Of a stretch of 64,000 bases of DNA, positions 26,382 through 35,727 are shown piece after piece. How positions within the stretch are numbered: the first letter of the stretch is position 1; every line of letters begins with the position of its first letter. The notes beneath the pieces were generated by a model, which worked only from the letters and a program-made list of their open reading frames with translations, had not been told where the DNA came from and did not search any database. Source of the stretch: Alishewanella metallidurans. GTDB lineage: Bacteria; Pseudomonadota; Gammaproteobacteria; Enterobacterales; Alteromonadaceae. A program made the position numbers and the translations under genes. The stretch spans positions 558,001 to 622,000 of the forward strand of contig NZ_JALAHQ010000001.1 in the NCBI RefSeq assembly GCF_036983985.1, given 5' to 3'.

Positions 26382-27902
26382 ATGTCTGACCAACCACAAC
26401 AGCAAGAAGAAATACAGGACGTAAACAAACTGATTGCTGAGCGAAAACATAAGCTGGCTGCGCTGCGTGCTGATGGCTTTATGTTCCCGAATGATTTTCG
26501 CCGTGACAGCATATCAAGTGATCTTATTGCCAAATATGATCACTTAAGTAAAGAAGAATTAGAGCAAGAAAAAGTAACGGTTAGCCTAGGCGGTCGTATT
26601 CTTACTCGCCGTATTATGGGTAAAGCCAGCTTTACAACTATCTCCGATATGGGCGGCAAAATTCAGTTATATGTAGCACGCGACAGCCTGCCTGAAGGTG
26701 TATATAACGACCAGTTTAAAAAGTGGGATTTAGGCGACATTATTGGTGCAACTGGACATTTATTTAAAACTCAAACTGGCGAGCTAACAGTATGGTTAAG
26801 TGACATTCGCCTGCTAACCAAAGCGCTGCGGCCACTACCCGATAAGTTTCATGGCTTAACCGATAACGAAGCGCGTTACCGCCAGCGTTACCTCGATTTA
26901 ATTTCGAATGAGCAATCACGTAATACCTTTTTAGTGCGTAGCAAAACCGTAGCCTATATTCGCCGTTTCTTTACTGACGAAGGCTTTTTAGAAGTAGAAA
27001 CGCCAATGCTGCAAGCTATTCCTGGTGGTGCTTCGGCACGCCCATTTGAAACCCACCACAACGCGCTAGATATGCAGATGTTTTTGCGTATTGCTCCTGA
27101 GCTGTATTTAAAGCGTTTAGTGGTTGGCGGCTTTGAAAAGGTGTTTGAGCTTAACCGCAATTTCCGTAACGAAGGCGTATCTACTCGACATAATCCAGAA
27201 TTTACCATGTTAGAGTTTTACTGGGCCTATGCCGATTACAACGACTTAATGGACCTAACTGAAAAGTTATTCCGTGGTTTAGCGCTGCACGTTTTAGGTA
27301 GTACTGAAGTGCCGTATCAAGGCGAAGTGTTCGACTTTGGTAAGCCTTTTGCACGCATGTCGGTAACCGAATCTATTTTGCACTACAACCCAACAGTTAC
27401 AGCAGAACAACTTGCTACTCGCGAGTCGGTAGCTGAGCTGGCAAAAAGTTTAGGCATTGAAGTTAAAGCTAACTATGGCCATGGTCGTATTTTAATGGAA
27501 GTATTTGATGAATTGGTAGAAACCAAGTTACGTCATCCTACTTTTATTACCGAATACCCAGCTGAAGTATCACCGCTGGCGCGGCGTAACGACCATAACC
27601 CAGCTATTACCGACCGCTTTGAATTCTTTATTGGTGGTCGAGAGCTAGGTAACGGTTTTAGCGAATTAAACGACGCTGAAGATCAAGCTGAACGTTTTCG
27701 CGAGCAGGTGGCACAAAAAGATGCCGGCGACGATGAAGCGATGTTTTATGATGAAGACTTCGTTACCGCATTAGAGCACGGTTTACCGCCAACAGCTGGC
27801 CAAGGTATAGGTATTGACCGCTTGGTTATGTTGCTTGCTGACGCGGCATCAATTCGTGACGTTATTCTGTTTCCGCATATGCGTTTACAGCACGAAAAAT
27901 AA
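26382..27902 (+). CDS. lysS: Lysyl-tRNA synthetase (class II)
   Basis: 506 residues. An N-terminal OB-fold anticodon-binding domain (about 60-180) is followed by the class II catalytic core. Motif 2 is FRNEGVSTRHNPEFTMLEFY and motif 3 is GIGIDRLVMLLAD. It charges tRNA-Lys with lysine. It sits 43 bases after prfB, the conserved prfB-lysS pair, and ends in a strong terminator. Confidence 0.97.
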   Translation: MSDQPQQQEEIQDVNKLIAERKHKLAALRADGFMFPNDFRRDSISSDLIAKYDHLSKEELEQEKVTVSLGGRILTRRIMGKASFTTISDMGGKIQLYVARDSLPEGVYNDQFKKWDLGDIIGATGHLFKTQTGELTVWLSDIRLLTKALRPLPDKFHGLTDNEARYRQRYLDLISNEQSRNTFLVRSKTVAYIRRFFTDEGFLEVETPMLQAIPGGASARPFETHHNALDMQMFLRIAPELYLKRLVVGGFEKVFELNRNFRNEGVSTRHNPEFTMLEFYWAYADYNDLMDLTEKLFRGLALHVLGSTEVPYQGEVFDFGKPFARMSVTESILHYNPTVTAEQLATRESVAELAKSLGIEVKANYGHGRILMEVFDELVETKLRHPTFITEYPAEVSPLARRNDHNPAITDRFEFFIGGRELGNGFSELNDAEDQAERFREQVAQKDAGDDEAMFYDEDFVTALEHGLPPTAGQGIGIDRLVMLLADAASIRDVILFPHMRLQHEK

Positions 27903-27931
27903 CTATTTCTACCAAAGCTAGAGCTATAATT

Positions 27932-27960
27932 AAAGCCAGACTGTACAGTCTGGCTTTTTT
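27932..27960 (+). terminator. Terminator after lysS
   Basis: AAAGCCAGACTG-TA-CAGTCTGGCTTT is a near-perfect hairpin (the loop closes within TGTACA) followed by six Ts. Confidence 0.88.
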
Positions 27961-28162
27961 GCTTTCTTACTCGGTAAAGCTTACTTTAAGTAAGTAATTT
28001 CTACCGCTAATAGTCAGCCGCCGTTAATATCTAAAATGTTATTTTTATAGTTAAGCTACTGTTTTGGCAATGTTTTAAATTAATGGTATAGCCATTGCAG
28101 TAGTTAAGATGTATTTCACAGCATAGTGCTGAATTTTTTAGCCTTAATCAAGGAGACATCTT

Positions 28163-28474
28163 ATGGCTACTTCACAACCTACATTAGCGCAAAGTAATAG
28201 TTCATTAAATGCACCCGTAACTGAACGTGCCAGCCAAGCTGCACATCATGCGGTAGATAACGTAGCAACAAAAGCCTCAGCGGCTGAAGACACGCTACGT
28301 AAAACTGCCGCTGAATCAGCCGAGGCTATTGCGCAAAAGCAAGAGGCGATTAAGCAACAACTGCAAAGTTCATACAGCAAAACGCGTGAACTTGCAGCAC
28401 AAAACCCATTAGCTACTGCCGGTATTGCCTTTGCCGCGGGTGTGCTATTTACTGCTTTACTACGTCGTCGCTAG
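28163..28474 (+). CDS. YqjD/ElaB-like (DUF883) membrane-anchored helical protein
   Basis: 103 residues. A long Ala/Glu/Gln/Lys-rich amphipathic helix (about 20-78) is followed by one C-terminal membrane segment (TAGIAFAAGVLFTALL) and an RRR end. This is the ElaB/YqjD tail-anchored pattern, though identity is inferred from architecture. Family knowledge: YqjD and ElaB are stationary-phase, RpoS-dependent inner-membrane proteins that bind ribosomes. AAGGAG precedes the ATG. It heads a three-gene set like yqjD-yqjE-yqjK. Confidence 0.8.
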   Translation: MATSQPTLAQSNSSLNAPVTERASQAAHHAVDNVATKASAAEDTLRKTAAESAEAIAQKQEAIKQQLQSSYSKTRELAAQNPLATAGIAFAAGVLFTALLRRR

Positions 28475-28483
28475 GCCAAGCTT

Positions 28484-28963
28484 ATGCAAAGCCGACATTC
28501 TGCAGAGGCGCCAGAGCAGGCGCCTGCTGCTGATAACCAAGCTGCTCAGCCAAAAAACATGGCTGAGCAAGCCTTTGAACAACTTACTGAACTGGCCGCC
28601 ATTAGCTGGTCAGTTACGGCTAATTATACCGAGCAAGTAAAGCTTACCGGCCAAACAGCCAATGCCGAATGGCAGCTATCTAGCCGTAGTTTAGTTATTG
28701 CTGCCGCACTTATTGTATTCTTTGGTGCCGGTCTTATTCTGCTTTGGGGCAGTATTCTATTACTACTGGGTTATCTGCTATTTCAAGCCACTATGTCATT
28801 GGCAATAACTGCGGTGGCACTATTCGTCCTGCAATTTGGCGCATTACTTTGGTGTTGGCGCAGCCTTGCATATGTCTTAAAACAGGTTGGTTTTAAGCAA
28901 ACTTGGCGGCATATTCGCAGAATGTTGCGGGTTAAAGACAAGGATCCAGGCCATGCTGATTGA
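28484..28963 (+). CDS. YqjE-like (holin superfamily) membrane protein
   Basis: 159 residues. A polar N-terminus (about 1-65) is followed by two close membrane segments (about 66-90 and 97-120) and a basic C-terminal tail (KQTWRHIRRMLRVKDK). It matches the architecture of YqjE/phage-holin-superfamily III proteins that usually follow YqjD. It begins 10 bases after the DUF883 gene and overlaps the next gene by 11 bases. The function is not established. Confidence 0.75.
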   Translation: MQSRHSAEAPEQAPAADNQAAQPKNMAEQAFEQLTELAAISWSVTANYTEQVKLTGQTANAEWQLSSRSLVIAAALIVFFGAGLILLWGSILLLLGYLLFQATMSLAITAVALFVLQFGALLWCWRSLAYVLKQVGFKQTWRHIRRMLRVKDKDPGHAD

Positions 28964-29201
28964 TAAACTACTAGTACGACGGCGCATTAAGGTAGCGCGG
29001 CTGGCAGAAAAAAGCCGCAAGCAGCAACAGTGCATTCAGCTAGAAAGCCAGTTACTAAAACAACGCGCTAGCGAATTTATTGGTACACCACCAGGGTTAA
29101 TGCTCAGCTTTAGCGCTGGCTGCTTATTTCAACTACGCCATAACAGCGCCGTTAAAACCATGCGCCGTTTGGTTGGGGTTCAATGGTTACGCTGGTTTTA
29201 A
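28953..29201 (+). CDS. YqjK-like small basic protein
   Basis: 82 residues from the ATG at 28953 (MLIDKLLVRRRIKVARLAE). It has a very basic coiled-coil start (about 8-45) and a weakly hydrophobic stretch (GLMLSFSAGCLFQL). Overlap with the YqjE-like gene and the pattern of the set suggest the third member, YqjK. No function can be given. Confidence 0.65.
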   Translation: MLIDKLLVRRRIKVARLAEKSRKQQQCIQLESQLLKQRASEFIGTPPGLMLSFSAGCLFQLRHNSAVKTMRRLVGVQWLRWF

Positions 29202-29373
29202 TACGCTAGCACCGCCACCGCAATACAACTCTGAATTACACTCCAACTTTTCGTAAAAATTATAACATTAACAACTATTTGTATAATTAGCACACAGCTG
29301 TTTTGTGCTGTGCTATCAATTAACCAGCGTTTATTGATCATGTTTTATATTAGAGAAATTCTAAGGGTGAGCA

Positions 29374-29910
29374 ATGCAACAAGACATTATTGAGTTTTGG
29401 TTTACAAAACCAAATAATTCGAAGTGGTTTCGCAAAAGCAAAACCTTTGATCGGGAAATTAGCGTTAAGTTTTCGCCGGTTCATGCTCAGGCGGTACAGT
29501 GCGAGTTAGCTAGCTGGCGCTCAAGTGCGTTAGGTAGCCTAGCTGAAATTATCGTTTTAGATCAGTTTTCTAGAAATATGTTTAGAGGTACGGCTGAAGC
29601 ATTTCGTTATGATGCCTTAGCCTTGGCGTTGGCACAAAACGCGATTGCCAAGGGTTTAGATACAGAATTAACTACCGAGCAAAAAGCCTTTATGTATATG
29701 CCTTTTATGCATAGCGAGTCGTTGTATATTCACCAACACGCCGTTGAGTTATTTGCGCAGCTGGGTAAAAAAAGTAGTTTAAATATTGAATTAAGACATC
29801 AAGCAATAATTATGCAGTTTGGCCGCTATCCACATAGAAATGCTATTTTAGGCCGTACTTCAACTGCCGAAGAAATTGAGTTTTTAGCCACGCCCGGCTC
29901 GAGTTTTTAA
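29374..29910 (+). CDS. DUF924 family protein
   Basis: 178 residues, the usual length. Typical features are IIEFWF near the N-terminus, the motif VLDQFSRNMFRGTAEAFRYD, and the C-terminal FGRYPHRNAILGRTSTAEE. The protein is all-helical and TPR-like. Its biochemical function is unknown. AAGGGTGAG precedes the ATG. It stands alone between the YqjD-like set and the M14 gene. Confidence 0.9.
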   Translation: MQQDIIEFWFTKPNNSKWFRKSKTFDREISVKFSPVHAQAVQCELASWRSSALGSLAEIIVLDQFSRNMFRGTAEAFRYDALALALAQNAIAKGLDTELTTEQKAFMYMPFMHSESLYIHQHAVELFAQLGKKSSLNIELRHQAIIMQFGRYPHRNAILGRTSTAEEIEFLATPGSSF

Positions 29911-30049
29911 ATCACTAGGGCAATTTTCATAAATTTTAACGTATTAATATCGGCTGTTGTTGTTTGCCGTCAAAAGTAGCTTTGGGTTGATAAACAACTC
30001 ACTTAACGATAGGTTAGTGCTCTCATTACGCTACGGAATTAATCTGATC

Positions 30050-32791
30050 ATGGCATTTAAATATAAGCCTATAGTATGTTCATTTGTTGTTAGTGCTTTG
30101 TTTGCTTTTTCACCCTCTTTATTCGCAACGGCAGTCGTTACTGATAAAAATATCAATGCTGATAATACCGCCACTATGTGGCCAGGTAGCCAATATAATG
30201 CGGCTATTCCCACGTTTAAAAGCGTGTTAGGCTACGACGTAGGTGAGCGTATTACTAGCCATAGCGATATGCTTCGCTACTTTGACGCCTTGCAACAGGC
30301 TGAGCCACAGCGAATAAAAGTGGTTGAATATGGCCGCACATGGGAAGGTCGAAAGCTTATTTATGCTGCTATAGGTAATGCGAAGCATATTGCCGATCTT
30401 GATGGTTTTGCCAAAAATATGCAGCAGTTATCGGACCCACGTAAAACCAACAAAAATACAGCTAAAGAACTCATTGGCCAATTACCCTCTTCAGTATGGT
30501 TAGAATATAGCGTACACGGTAATGAAATTAGCAGTACCGATGCGGCTATGATGATGGCTTATCATTTACTTGCTGCGCCTAATGAGGCAACTAACCAAAA
30601 GATTTTAAACAACACCATCGTTTTTATTGACCCGTTACAAAACCCCGACGGCCGTTCACGCTTTATTAGCCGCTATTACGCCACAGTTGGTTTGCAGCAT
30701 AGTGGTGATAGGTTAAGTGCCGAGCATAACGAGCCTTGGCCCAATGGCCGGTCTAATCATTACCTGTTTGATATGAATCGAGATTGGTTAGCAATAACTC
30801 AGCCAGAAACGGCGGGTAGAATTAAAGCCATGAACCATTACCGGCCGTTAGTCGTGATCGACTTGCATGAAATGGGTGGCGATCAAAGTTACTATTTTTC
30901 GCCATCGGCCCAGCCGTTTAACCCGCATATGACCAAAACTCAAATTAACAATATGAATACCATTGGTAAAAACAACGGTAAGCACTTCGATCGCTTTGGC
31001 TTTGACTTTTTTACCCGTGAAGTTTTTGATGCGTTTTACCCTGGCTACGGCGATAGCTGGCCAACCTTTTACGGGGCATCGGCGTCTACTTATGAAGTGT
31101 CATCTTCTCGTGGTGAGCTGTTTAAAAAGCACAGTGGCGAAAATTTAACGTATTTAAATACGGTGCAACGCCATTTTGTTGCCTCGGTGTCGACCGCTGA
31201 AGCCGTAGCCGATAATCATGAACAATTATTAAACGATTATTACCAATACCAAGTAACTGCCATTGAAGCTGGTAAAAACAACAAAAATGGCCGGGTTTTT
31301 ATTATTCCCAATGAGCGAAACAAAGCCGGATCGCACCGCCTTGCTACCTTGATGGCGCAGCATGATGTTGATGTATTTAAGGCCACAGAAGCGTTCTCAA
31401 GTTGTGGCAAGCAATATCAAGCGGGGGCTTACTTTATTGATACAGCTCAGCCTAAAGGCCGGTTTGTTACTACAACCTTTAGCAAGCAGGTTGATATGGA
31501 CAGCCAGTTTATTAAAGAACAAGAACGTCGGCGTAGTCGTAAATTACATGACGAAATTTATGACATAACCGGTTGGTCATTACCGTTAATGTTTGACGTT
31601 GACGTAGAGCAATGCGCTAAGCCCGTAACCGTTGCCAGTGAAGTGGTGAATAGCGATGACAAACTGCTCGGCAATGTTAGCAATATCGACGCTACGGTCG
31701 GGTTTATTGTGCCTTGGGGTGATATGGCGGCAGGCCGGTTTTTAACCGCTGCGTTGTTGCAAAATATAGTGATTAAAAGTGCCGATAAAGCTTTTGTTTT
31801 AGATGACAAGCAACAATTTGCAGCAGGCTCGTTAATTATCGAAAAACGCAGCAATGATGCCGACTTGGCAGCCAAAATTGCAAAAATAGCCGAACAAACC
31901 GGTGCGCAAGTGGTGGGTGTAAACACCAGCTGGGTTACCGAAGGCCCCAGTTTTGGTAGTGACAATACCGTTAATATGATTGCACCGAACATTGCTATGG
32001 CGTGGGATGAACCCACCAGTTCGCTTAGCGCCGGTAACTCGCGCTTTGTTATCGAGCGCCAATTTAACTATCCGGTTACGGCGATACGCACAGCTATGCT
32101 CAAATCGGCTGATCTTGCTAATTATCAGGTGCTTATTTTACCTTCTGGTGACTACAAAGCGGTACTGGGTGAACGTGGCGCCGCCAATATTAAGCAATGG
32201 GTAGAGCGCGGTGGTGTGTTAATTACCTTAGGCGATGCCACTAAATTTGCCGCTGAACCTGAAGTGGGTTTGCTAGATGTTAAAAGAGAACGCGCGTTTA
32301 AAGATAAAGCCACAACTGACACGCAAGCCGCGAAGCACGCAGACGATGAGGCTATGGTTGATGGTCAATTAATAACCTCAAAAGATAGCTTGATTAAAGC
32401 CAGCGAAAACCTGCAAGAAAGCCCAGATTTTGTCGCCGGTGTACTGGCTAATATCGAAGTTGATCAAGAGCATTGGCTTACCGCTGGCGTACATAAAAAC
32501 TTGGTAGCTATAGCTTATGGCAATGATATTTATACACCAATAAAGCTGGCGTCAGGTAAAAACGTAGCATGGTTTGCTGGTGCCGATAATGTTTTAGCCA
32601 GCGGTTATCTGTGGCAAGAAAACAAACAGCAGCTCGCGTATAAACCTTATTTAATTCATCAGCCTATGGTCAAGGGTATGGTAATTGGCTTTACCCAAGA
32701 GCCAACGGCAAGAGCTTATCTGGATGGTTTAAACGTAATGTTATTGAATACTATTTTTAGAGCATCAGCTCATGCTTCGCCATTAAGGTAA
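30050..32791 (+). CDS. Secreted M14-family zinc carboxypeptidase
   Basis: 913 residues from the ATG at 30050, the first that gives a proper signal peptide (MAFKYKPIVCSFVVSALFAF...LFA). An in-frame start at 29957 would add a non-signal extension and is rejected. The zinc site HxxE is in YSVHGNEISSTD, the third ligand is probably the His in VIDLHEMGGDQSYY, and the catalytic Glu is in ASTYEVSSSRG. A large C-terminal part (about 500-913) contains a GATase/ThuA-like stretch (VLILPSGDYKAVLGERGAANI). Such long M14 proteins are common in Alteromonadales. The substrate is unknown. Confidence 0.9.
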   Translation: MAFKYKPIVCSFVVSALFAFSPSLFATAVVTDKNINADNTATMWPGSQYNAAIPTFKSVLGYDVGERITSHSDMLRYFDALQQAEPQRIKVVEYGRTWEGRKLIYAAIGNAKHIADLDGFAKNMQQLSDPRKTNKNTAKELIGQLPSSVWLEYSVHGNEISSTDAAMMMAYHLLAAPNEATNQKILNNTIVFIDPLQNPDGRSRFISRYYATVGLQHSGDRLSAEHNEPWPNGRSNHYLFDMNRDWLAITQPETAGRIKAMNHYRPLVVIDLHEMGGDQSYYFSPSAQPFNPHMTKTQINNMNTIGKNNGKHFDRFGFDFFTREVFDAFYPGYGDSWPTFYGASASTYEVSSSRGELFKKHSGENLTYLNTVQRHFVASVSTAEAVADNHEQLLNDYYQYQVTAIEAGKNNKNGRVFIIPNERNKAGSHRLATLMAQHDVDVFKATEAFSSCGKQYQAGAYFIDTAQPKGRFVTTTFSKQVDMDSQFIKEQERRRSRKLHDEIYDITGWSLPLMFDVDVEQCAKPVTVASEVVNSDDKLLGNVSNIDATVGFIVPWGDMAAGRFLTAALLQNIVIKSADKAFVLDDKQQFAAGSLIIEKRSNDADLAAKIAKIAEQTGAQVVGVNTSWVTEGPSFGSDNTVNMIAPNIAMAWDEPTSSLSAGNSRFVIERQFNYPVTAIRTAMLKSADLANYQVLILPSGDYKAVLGERGAANIKQWVERGGVLITLGDATKFAAEPEVGLLDVKRERAFKDKATTDTQAAKHADDEAMVDGQLITSKDSLIKASENLQESPDFVAGVLANIEVDQEHWLTAGVHKNLVAIAYGNDIYTPIKLASGKNVAWFAGADNVLASGYLWQENKQQLAYKPYLIHQPMVKGMVIGFTQEPTARAYLDGLNVMLLNTIFRASAHASPLR

Positions 32792-32840
32792 AATGATGAA
32801 TTATCGCTTTGGTTGTCTACCACGGTGCTAAATGTATAAT

Positions 32841-32875
32841 AAAAAACGCTAACGCGCATGCGTTAGCGTTTTTTG
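32841..32875 (+). terminator. Terminator after the M14 gene
   Basis: AAAAAACGCTAACGC-GCAT-GCGTTAGCGTTTTTT is a perfect 15-bp hairpin with a T run, 50 bases after the stop. Confidence 0.9.
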
Positions 32876-32994
32876 CTTAGTTTTTGACAGAAAATAGCAG
32901 ATATTGGCGGTTATATTCTACTCATCCATGTAGAATGCGTTTTTAAAAGCTGGTTCAGCTTTTTACTCATTAGTGCAGATCTGTAGGAATTTCG

Positions 32995-33294
32995 ATGAAA
33001 AAAACATTCGCCTTAACTCACCCTAAGCTGAACCCAGCTCGGTTGGTGGATTCAATTAAATATGATATTAAAAAATACCTAAACCGTGAGCGTCGCAAGG
33101 CCTTGCCTGATGGTATGGATTACTGGACGTTTGATTGTCGCTTTGGTGCGTCGGTAGATGTTGCTGAAAAAATATTTACTGCTGAAATTAATAAACATAT
33201 TGATACCGCCGTTGCGCAAGAACTACCAGAATTCTATATTGAAATTCTTGCCAAAGCCTGTAAACACAAGCCGAACACCACAACTGCTGATTAA
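32995..33294 (+). CDS. DUF6172 family protein
   Basis: 99 residues beginning MKKTFALTHPKLNPARLVDSI. The core KKYLNRERRKALPDGMDYWTFDCRFG, which I write in two parts as KKYLNRERRKALPDG and MDYWTFDCRFG, is what I recall as diagnostic of DUF6172. It is small, basic in the middle and soluble. The function is unknown. AGGA lies 8 bases before the ATG. It is followed by an RhlE-like helicase gene 45 bases on. Confidence 0.8.
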   Translation: MKKTFALTHPKLNPARLVDSIKYDIKKYLNRERRKALPDGMDYWTFDCRFGASVDVAEKIFTAEINKHIDTAVAQELPEFYIEILAKACKHKPNTTTAD

Positions 33295-33339
33295 TTTTTA
33301 CCCCATTCTTGACTGTAGCAATTCTACAGAGGATCTCTT

Positions 33340-34602
33340 ATGCAATTTTCATCTTTAGATTTGGCTCCAGATTTACAACGCGCCGTTGTTGAATGTGGCT
33401 ACAGTACTATGACACCAGTGCAAGAGCAGGCTATTGTGCCTGCGCGTCGCGGTAAAGATTTACAAGTAACTGCGCAAACGGGTACGGGTAAAACAGCGGC
33501 TTTTGCTATTCCTATATTACAGCGCATGCTGGACAAACCTAAAGCCACCGCTGAAAAACGGCCGCGTGCGTTAATTTTAACGCCAACCCGTGAATTAGCT
33601 GAGCAGTTAGCCAATACTATTGCTGCCTATGCCCAGTTTGTGCCTATTAGCGTTACGGCATTATATGGTGGCGTTAAAATGGGTGGGCAGGCGAATAAAT
33701 TAAAAGCCGGTGTTGATATTGTTATTAGTACACCAGGGCGTTTAATTGAACATATGACCTTGGGCAACGTAATATTAACTGACGTTGAGTTTGTCGTGCT
33801 AGATGAAGCCGACCGTATGTTAGATATGGGCTTTAGTACTGATGTGCTGAAATTGATGCAAATGACCGCGATCACACGGCAAACCTTGCTGTTTTCGGCA
33901 ACAACCTCACCGGCGGTGAATGAGTTATCGCATAAAATTTTAAATAATCATCAGCAAATACGTGTAACTAAAATAAACAGTACAGCTGATACCGTAAACC
34001 ATGTGGTATATCCGGTAGAAGAAAACCGTAAAATTGAATTGTTTGAGCAACTATTAGCTGAAAACAACTGGTTTCAGGTGTTGGTGTTTACGAGCACTAA
34101 AGAGCAAGCAGACCGCTTATTAGCTGGCTTACAAAAAAGTAAAATTAACGCTGATGTTTGCCATGGTGATAAAAGCCAAGGCGCAAGACGCCGCGCTATC
34201 GCTGATTTTAAATCGGCTAAACTGCAGGTTTTAATAGCCACCGAAGTTGCTGCCCGTGGTTTAGATATTCAAGGCCTTGATTACGTCGTTAACTTTAACT
34301 TGCCTTATTTACCAGAAGATTACGTGCATCGTATCGGCCGCACCGGTCGTGCAGGCGCGAAAGGCGACGCTATTTCATTTGTTAGCCGTGAAGAAGAGCA
34401 AACCTTAGAGCGCATTCAAAAGCTGATTGGCGCTGATATCAAACGCATTGTTAAACCAGGTTTTGAAGTAAGCAACCGTGGCTCATTGTTAAAAAGTATT
34501 TCACGTAAGGTGTTATCCGGCCGCTCAAACAAAGCCAGCGAAACCACCATTAATCTAGATGCTGCTAATAAACCTAAAGCTAAACCTCGCGTTAAAAAGT
34601 AA
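33340..34602 (+). CDS. DEAD-box RNA helicase, RhlE-like
   Basis: 420 residues. Motifs in order: MTPVQEQAI, AQTGTGKTAAF, PTRELAEQL, DEADRMLDMGF, SAT and HRIGRTGRAGAKGD. A short basic tail follows (KPKAKPRVKK). The arrangement fits the RhlE group, which acts in rRNA folding and RNA turnover; exact subfamily is by overall look only. AGAGGA precedes the ATG. This is one of three DEAD-box genes in the window. Confidence 0.88.
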   Translation: MQFSSLDLAPDLQRAVVECGYSTMTPVQEQAIVPARRGKDLQVTAQTGTGKTAAFAIPILQRMLDKPKATAEKRPRALILTPTRELAEQLANTIAAYAQFVPISVTALYGGVKMGGQANKLKAGVDIVISTPGRLIEHMTLGNVILTDVEFVVLDEADRMLDMGFSTDVLKLMQMTAITRQTLLFSATTSPAVNELSHKILNNHQQIRVTKINSTADTVNHVVYPVEENRKIELFEQLLAENNWFQVLVFTSTKEQADRLLAGLQKSKINADVCHGDKSQGARRRAIADFKSAKLQVLIATEVAARGLDIQGLDYVVNFNLPYLPEDYVHRIGRTGRAGAKGDAISFVSREEEQTLERIQKLIGADIKRIVKPGFEVSNRGSLLKSISRKVLSGRSNKASETTINLDAANKPKAKPRVKK

Positions 34603-34625
34603 GCCTATACCTTCATTCCACAAAA

Positions 34626-34662
34626 CAGTGCCACCTAAACTAATTGTTACTAGGTGGCACTG
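34626..34662 (-). terminator. Terminator of the CDF transporter gene
   Basis: CAGTGCCACCTA and TAGGTGGCACTG form a perfect 12-bp stem with a 13-nt loop. The right arm overlaps the stop codon (34650) of the minus-strand transporter gene, and TTTTG follows in that direction. It may also slow transcription from the convergent helicase gene. Confidence 0.7.
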
Positions 34663-35567
34663 GCTTTATCTCGACACGCTTCGTCAGCAAACTCTAATTC
34701 TATCGTGGTATGGGCAAAATTGAACTCGGCAAGCTGTTGTTGCAGTTGCTGTTTTAGGTTTTTTATCGCTACTAATGTTATTTCAGTTTTCAGCACTAAA
34801 TGCACCGTCATTACACTATGCTCACCGTCTAGTGACCAAATATGAAAGTGGTGCAGTTCCGCCACTTCGCCTTTAGACAGTAATAGGGCACGTACCTGTT
34901 TCATCAACTTTTTATCTGGCGTGCCTTGTAAAAATAGCAGTAGGGTTTCTTTAAGGTTACGGCCAACGTTAAACAAAATAAACAAGGTAAAAGCAATTGA
35001 TAAGATAGGGTCTAAAATTGGCCACGGTTTAAACATCAAAACAATAGACACAATTAGTACTGCTACCCAGCCGAGTACGTCTTCCAGTAAATGCCAATTA
35101 AGCACGCGCTCGTTTAGTGATTTACCGCCGCTAAGCTTGTAAGCCGCAAAACCATTTACCGCAATACCAAATATCGACAACAACAGCATGCCCTCAGCTT
35201 GTGGCATAACCGGGCTAAATAGTCTGGGGATGGACTCTAATAAAATCCAGATTGAGCCAATAGTTAGCACTATGCCGTTAATTAACGCGCCCAGTAATGA
35301 AAAACGTTTATAGCCATAAGAGAAAATCGCATTCGATTTTTTATCACTAAGCTTATTCAGCCCCCAAGCGGTACCAATAGACAAGCTATCGCCTAAGTCA
35401 TGTACGGCATCGGCCATAATCGCCGTGCTATTGGTTAACCAACCGCCAATAAATTCAATAATAGTAAAACTAAGATTGAGAAAAAACGCCCAGCCAATTC
35501 TGTTGGATGCAGTATCAGCACGAGAGTGATGATGATGGTGGCTATGGCCGTGATTATGCTGGTGCAT
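34650..35567 (-). CDS. Cation diffusion facilitator metal transporter
   Basis: 305 residues. The N-terminus is His-rich (MHQHNHGHSHHHHHSRAD), followed by six membrane segments and a cytoplasmic C-terminal domain (about 205-300). Metal-site motifs are ADAVHDLGDSLS in TM2 and NWHLLEDVLGW in TM5, the HD/HD pattern of zinc and cobalt exporters (ZitB/DmeF-like). It should export divalent metal in exchange for protons. It diverges from the PadR operon. No metalloregulator gene is adjacent. Confidence 0.92.
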   Translation of the reverse strand: MHQHNHGHSHHHHHSRADTASNRIGWAFFLNLSFTIIEFIGGWLTNSTAIMADAVHDLGDSLSIGTAWGLNKLSDKKSNAIFSYGYKRFSLLGALINGIVLTIGSIWILLESIPRLFSPVMPQAEGMLLLSIFGIAVNGFAAYKLSGGKSLNERVLNWHLLEDVLGWVAVLIVSIVLMFKPWPILDPILSIAFTLFILFNVGRNLKETLLLFLQGTPDKKLMKQVRALLLSKGEVAELHHFHIWSLDGEHSVMTVHLVLKTEITLVAIKNLKQQLQQQLAEFNFAHTTIELEFADEACRDKASAT

Positions 35568-35662
35568 TTATTCAGTTCAACTTACTTCATACGACAATCA
35601 CTATAACCTAACCGATAAAAAGCAATAAAAACAGTGTTGCTTTTTTACTGTGTGCCGCTTAG

Positions 35663-35696
35663 TATAATGCTATGTGTTGCATAGTATGCGGCATAC
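35663..35696 (+). promoter_or_regulatory. Promoter and palindromic operator candidate of the PadR operon
   Basis: A perfect -10 TATAAT is at 35663-35668. Directly downstream are two dyads: CTATG-TGTTG-CATAG (35670-35684) and the perfect odd palindrome GTATGC-G-GCATAC (35684-35696). Sitting over the expected start site, they suit PadR autorepression. Confidence 0.6.
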
Positions 35697-35727
35697 AGTG
35701 TTCGCTGGGTAGTAATAGGAATGAAAA

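Noticed and set aside
29957..30049. Longer N-terminus for the M14 peptidase
   Set aside because: It would place the signal peptide 31 residues inside the protein.
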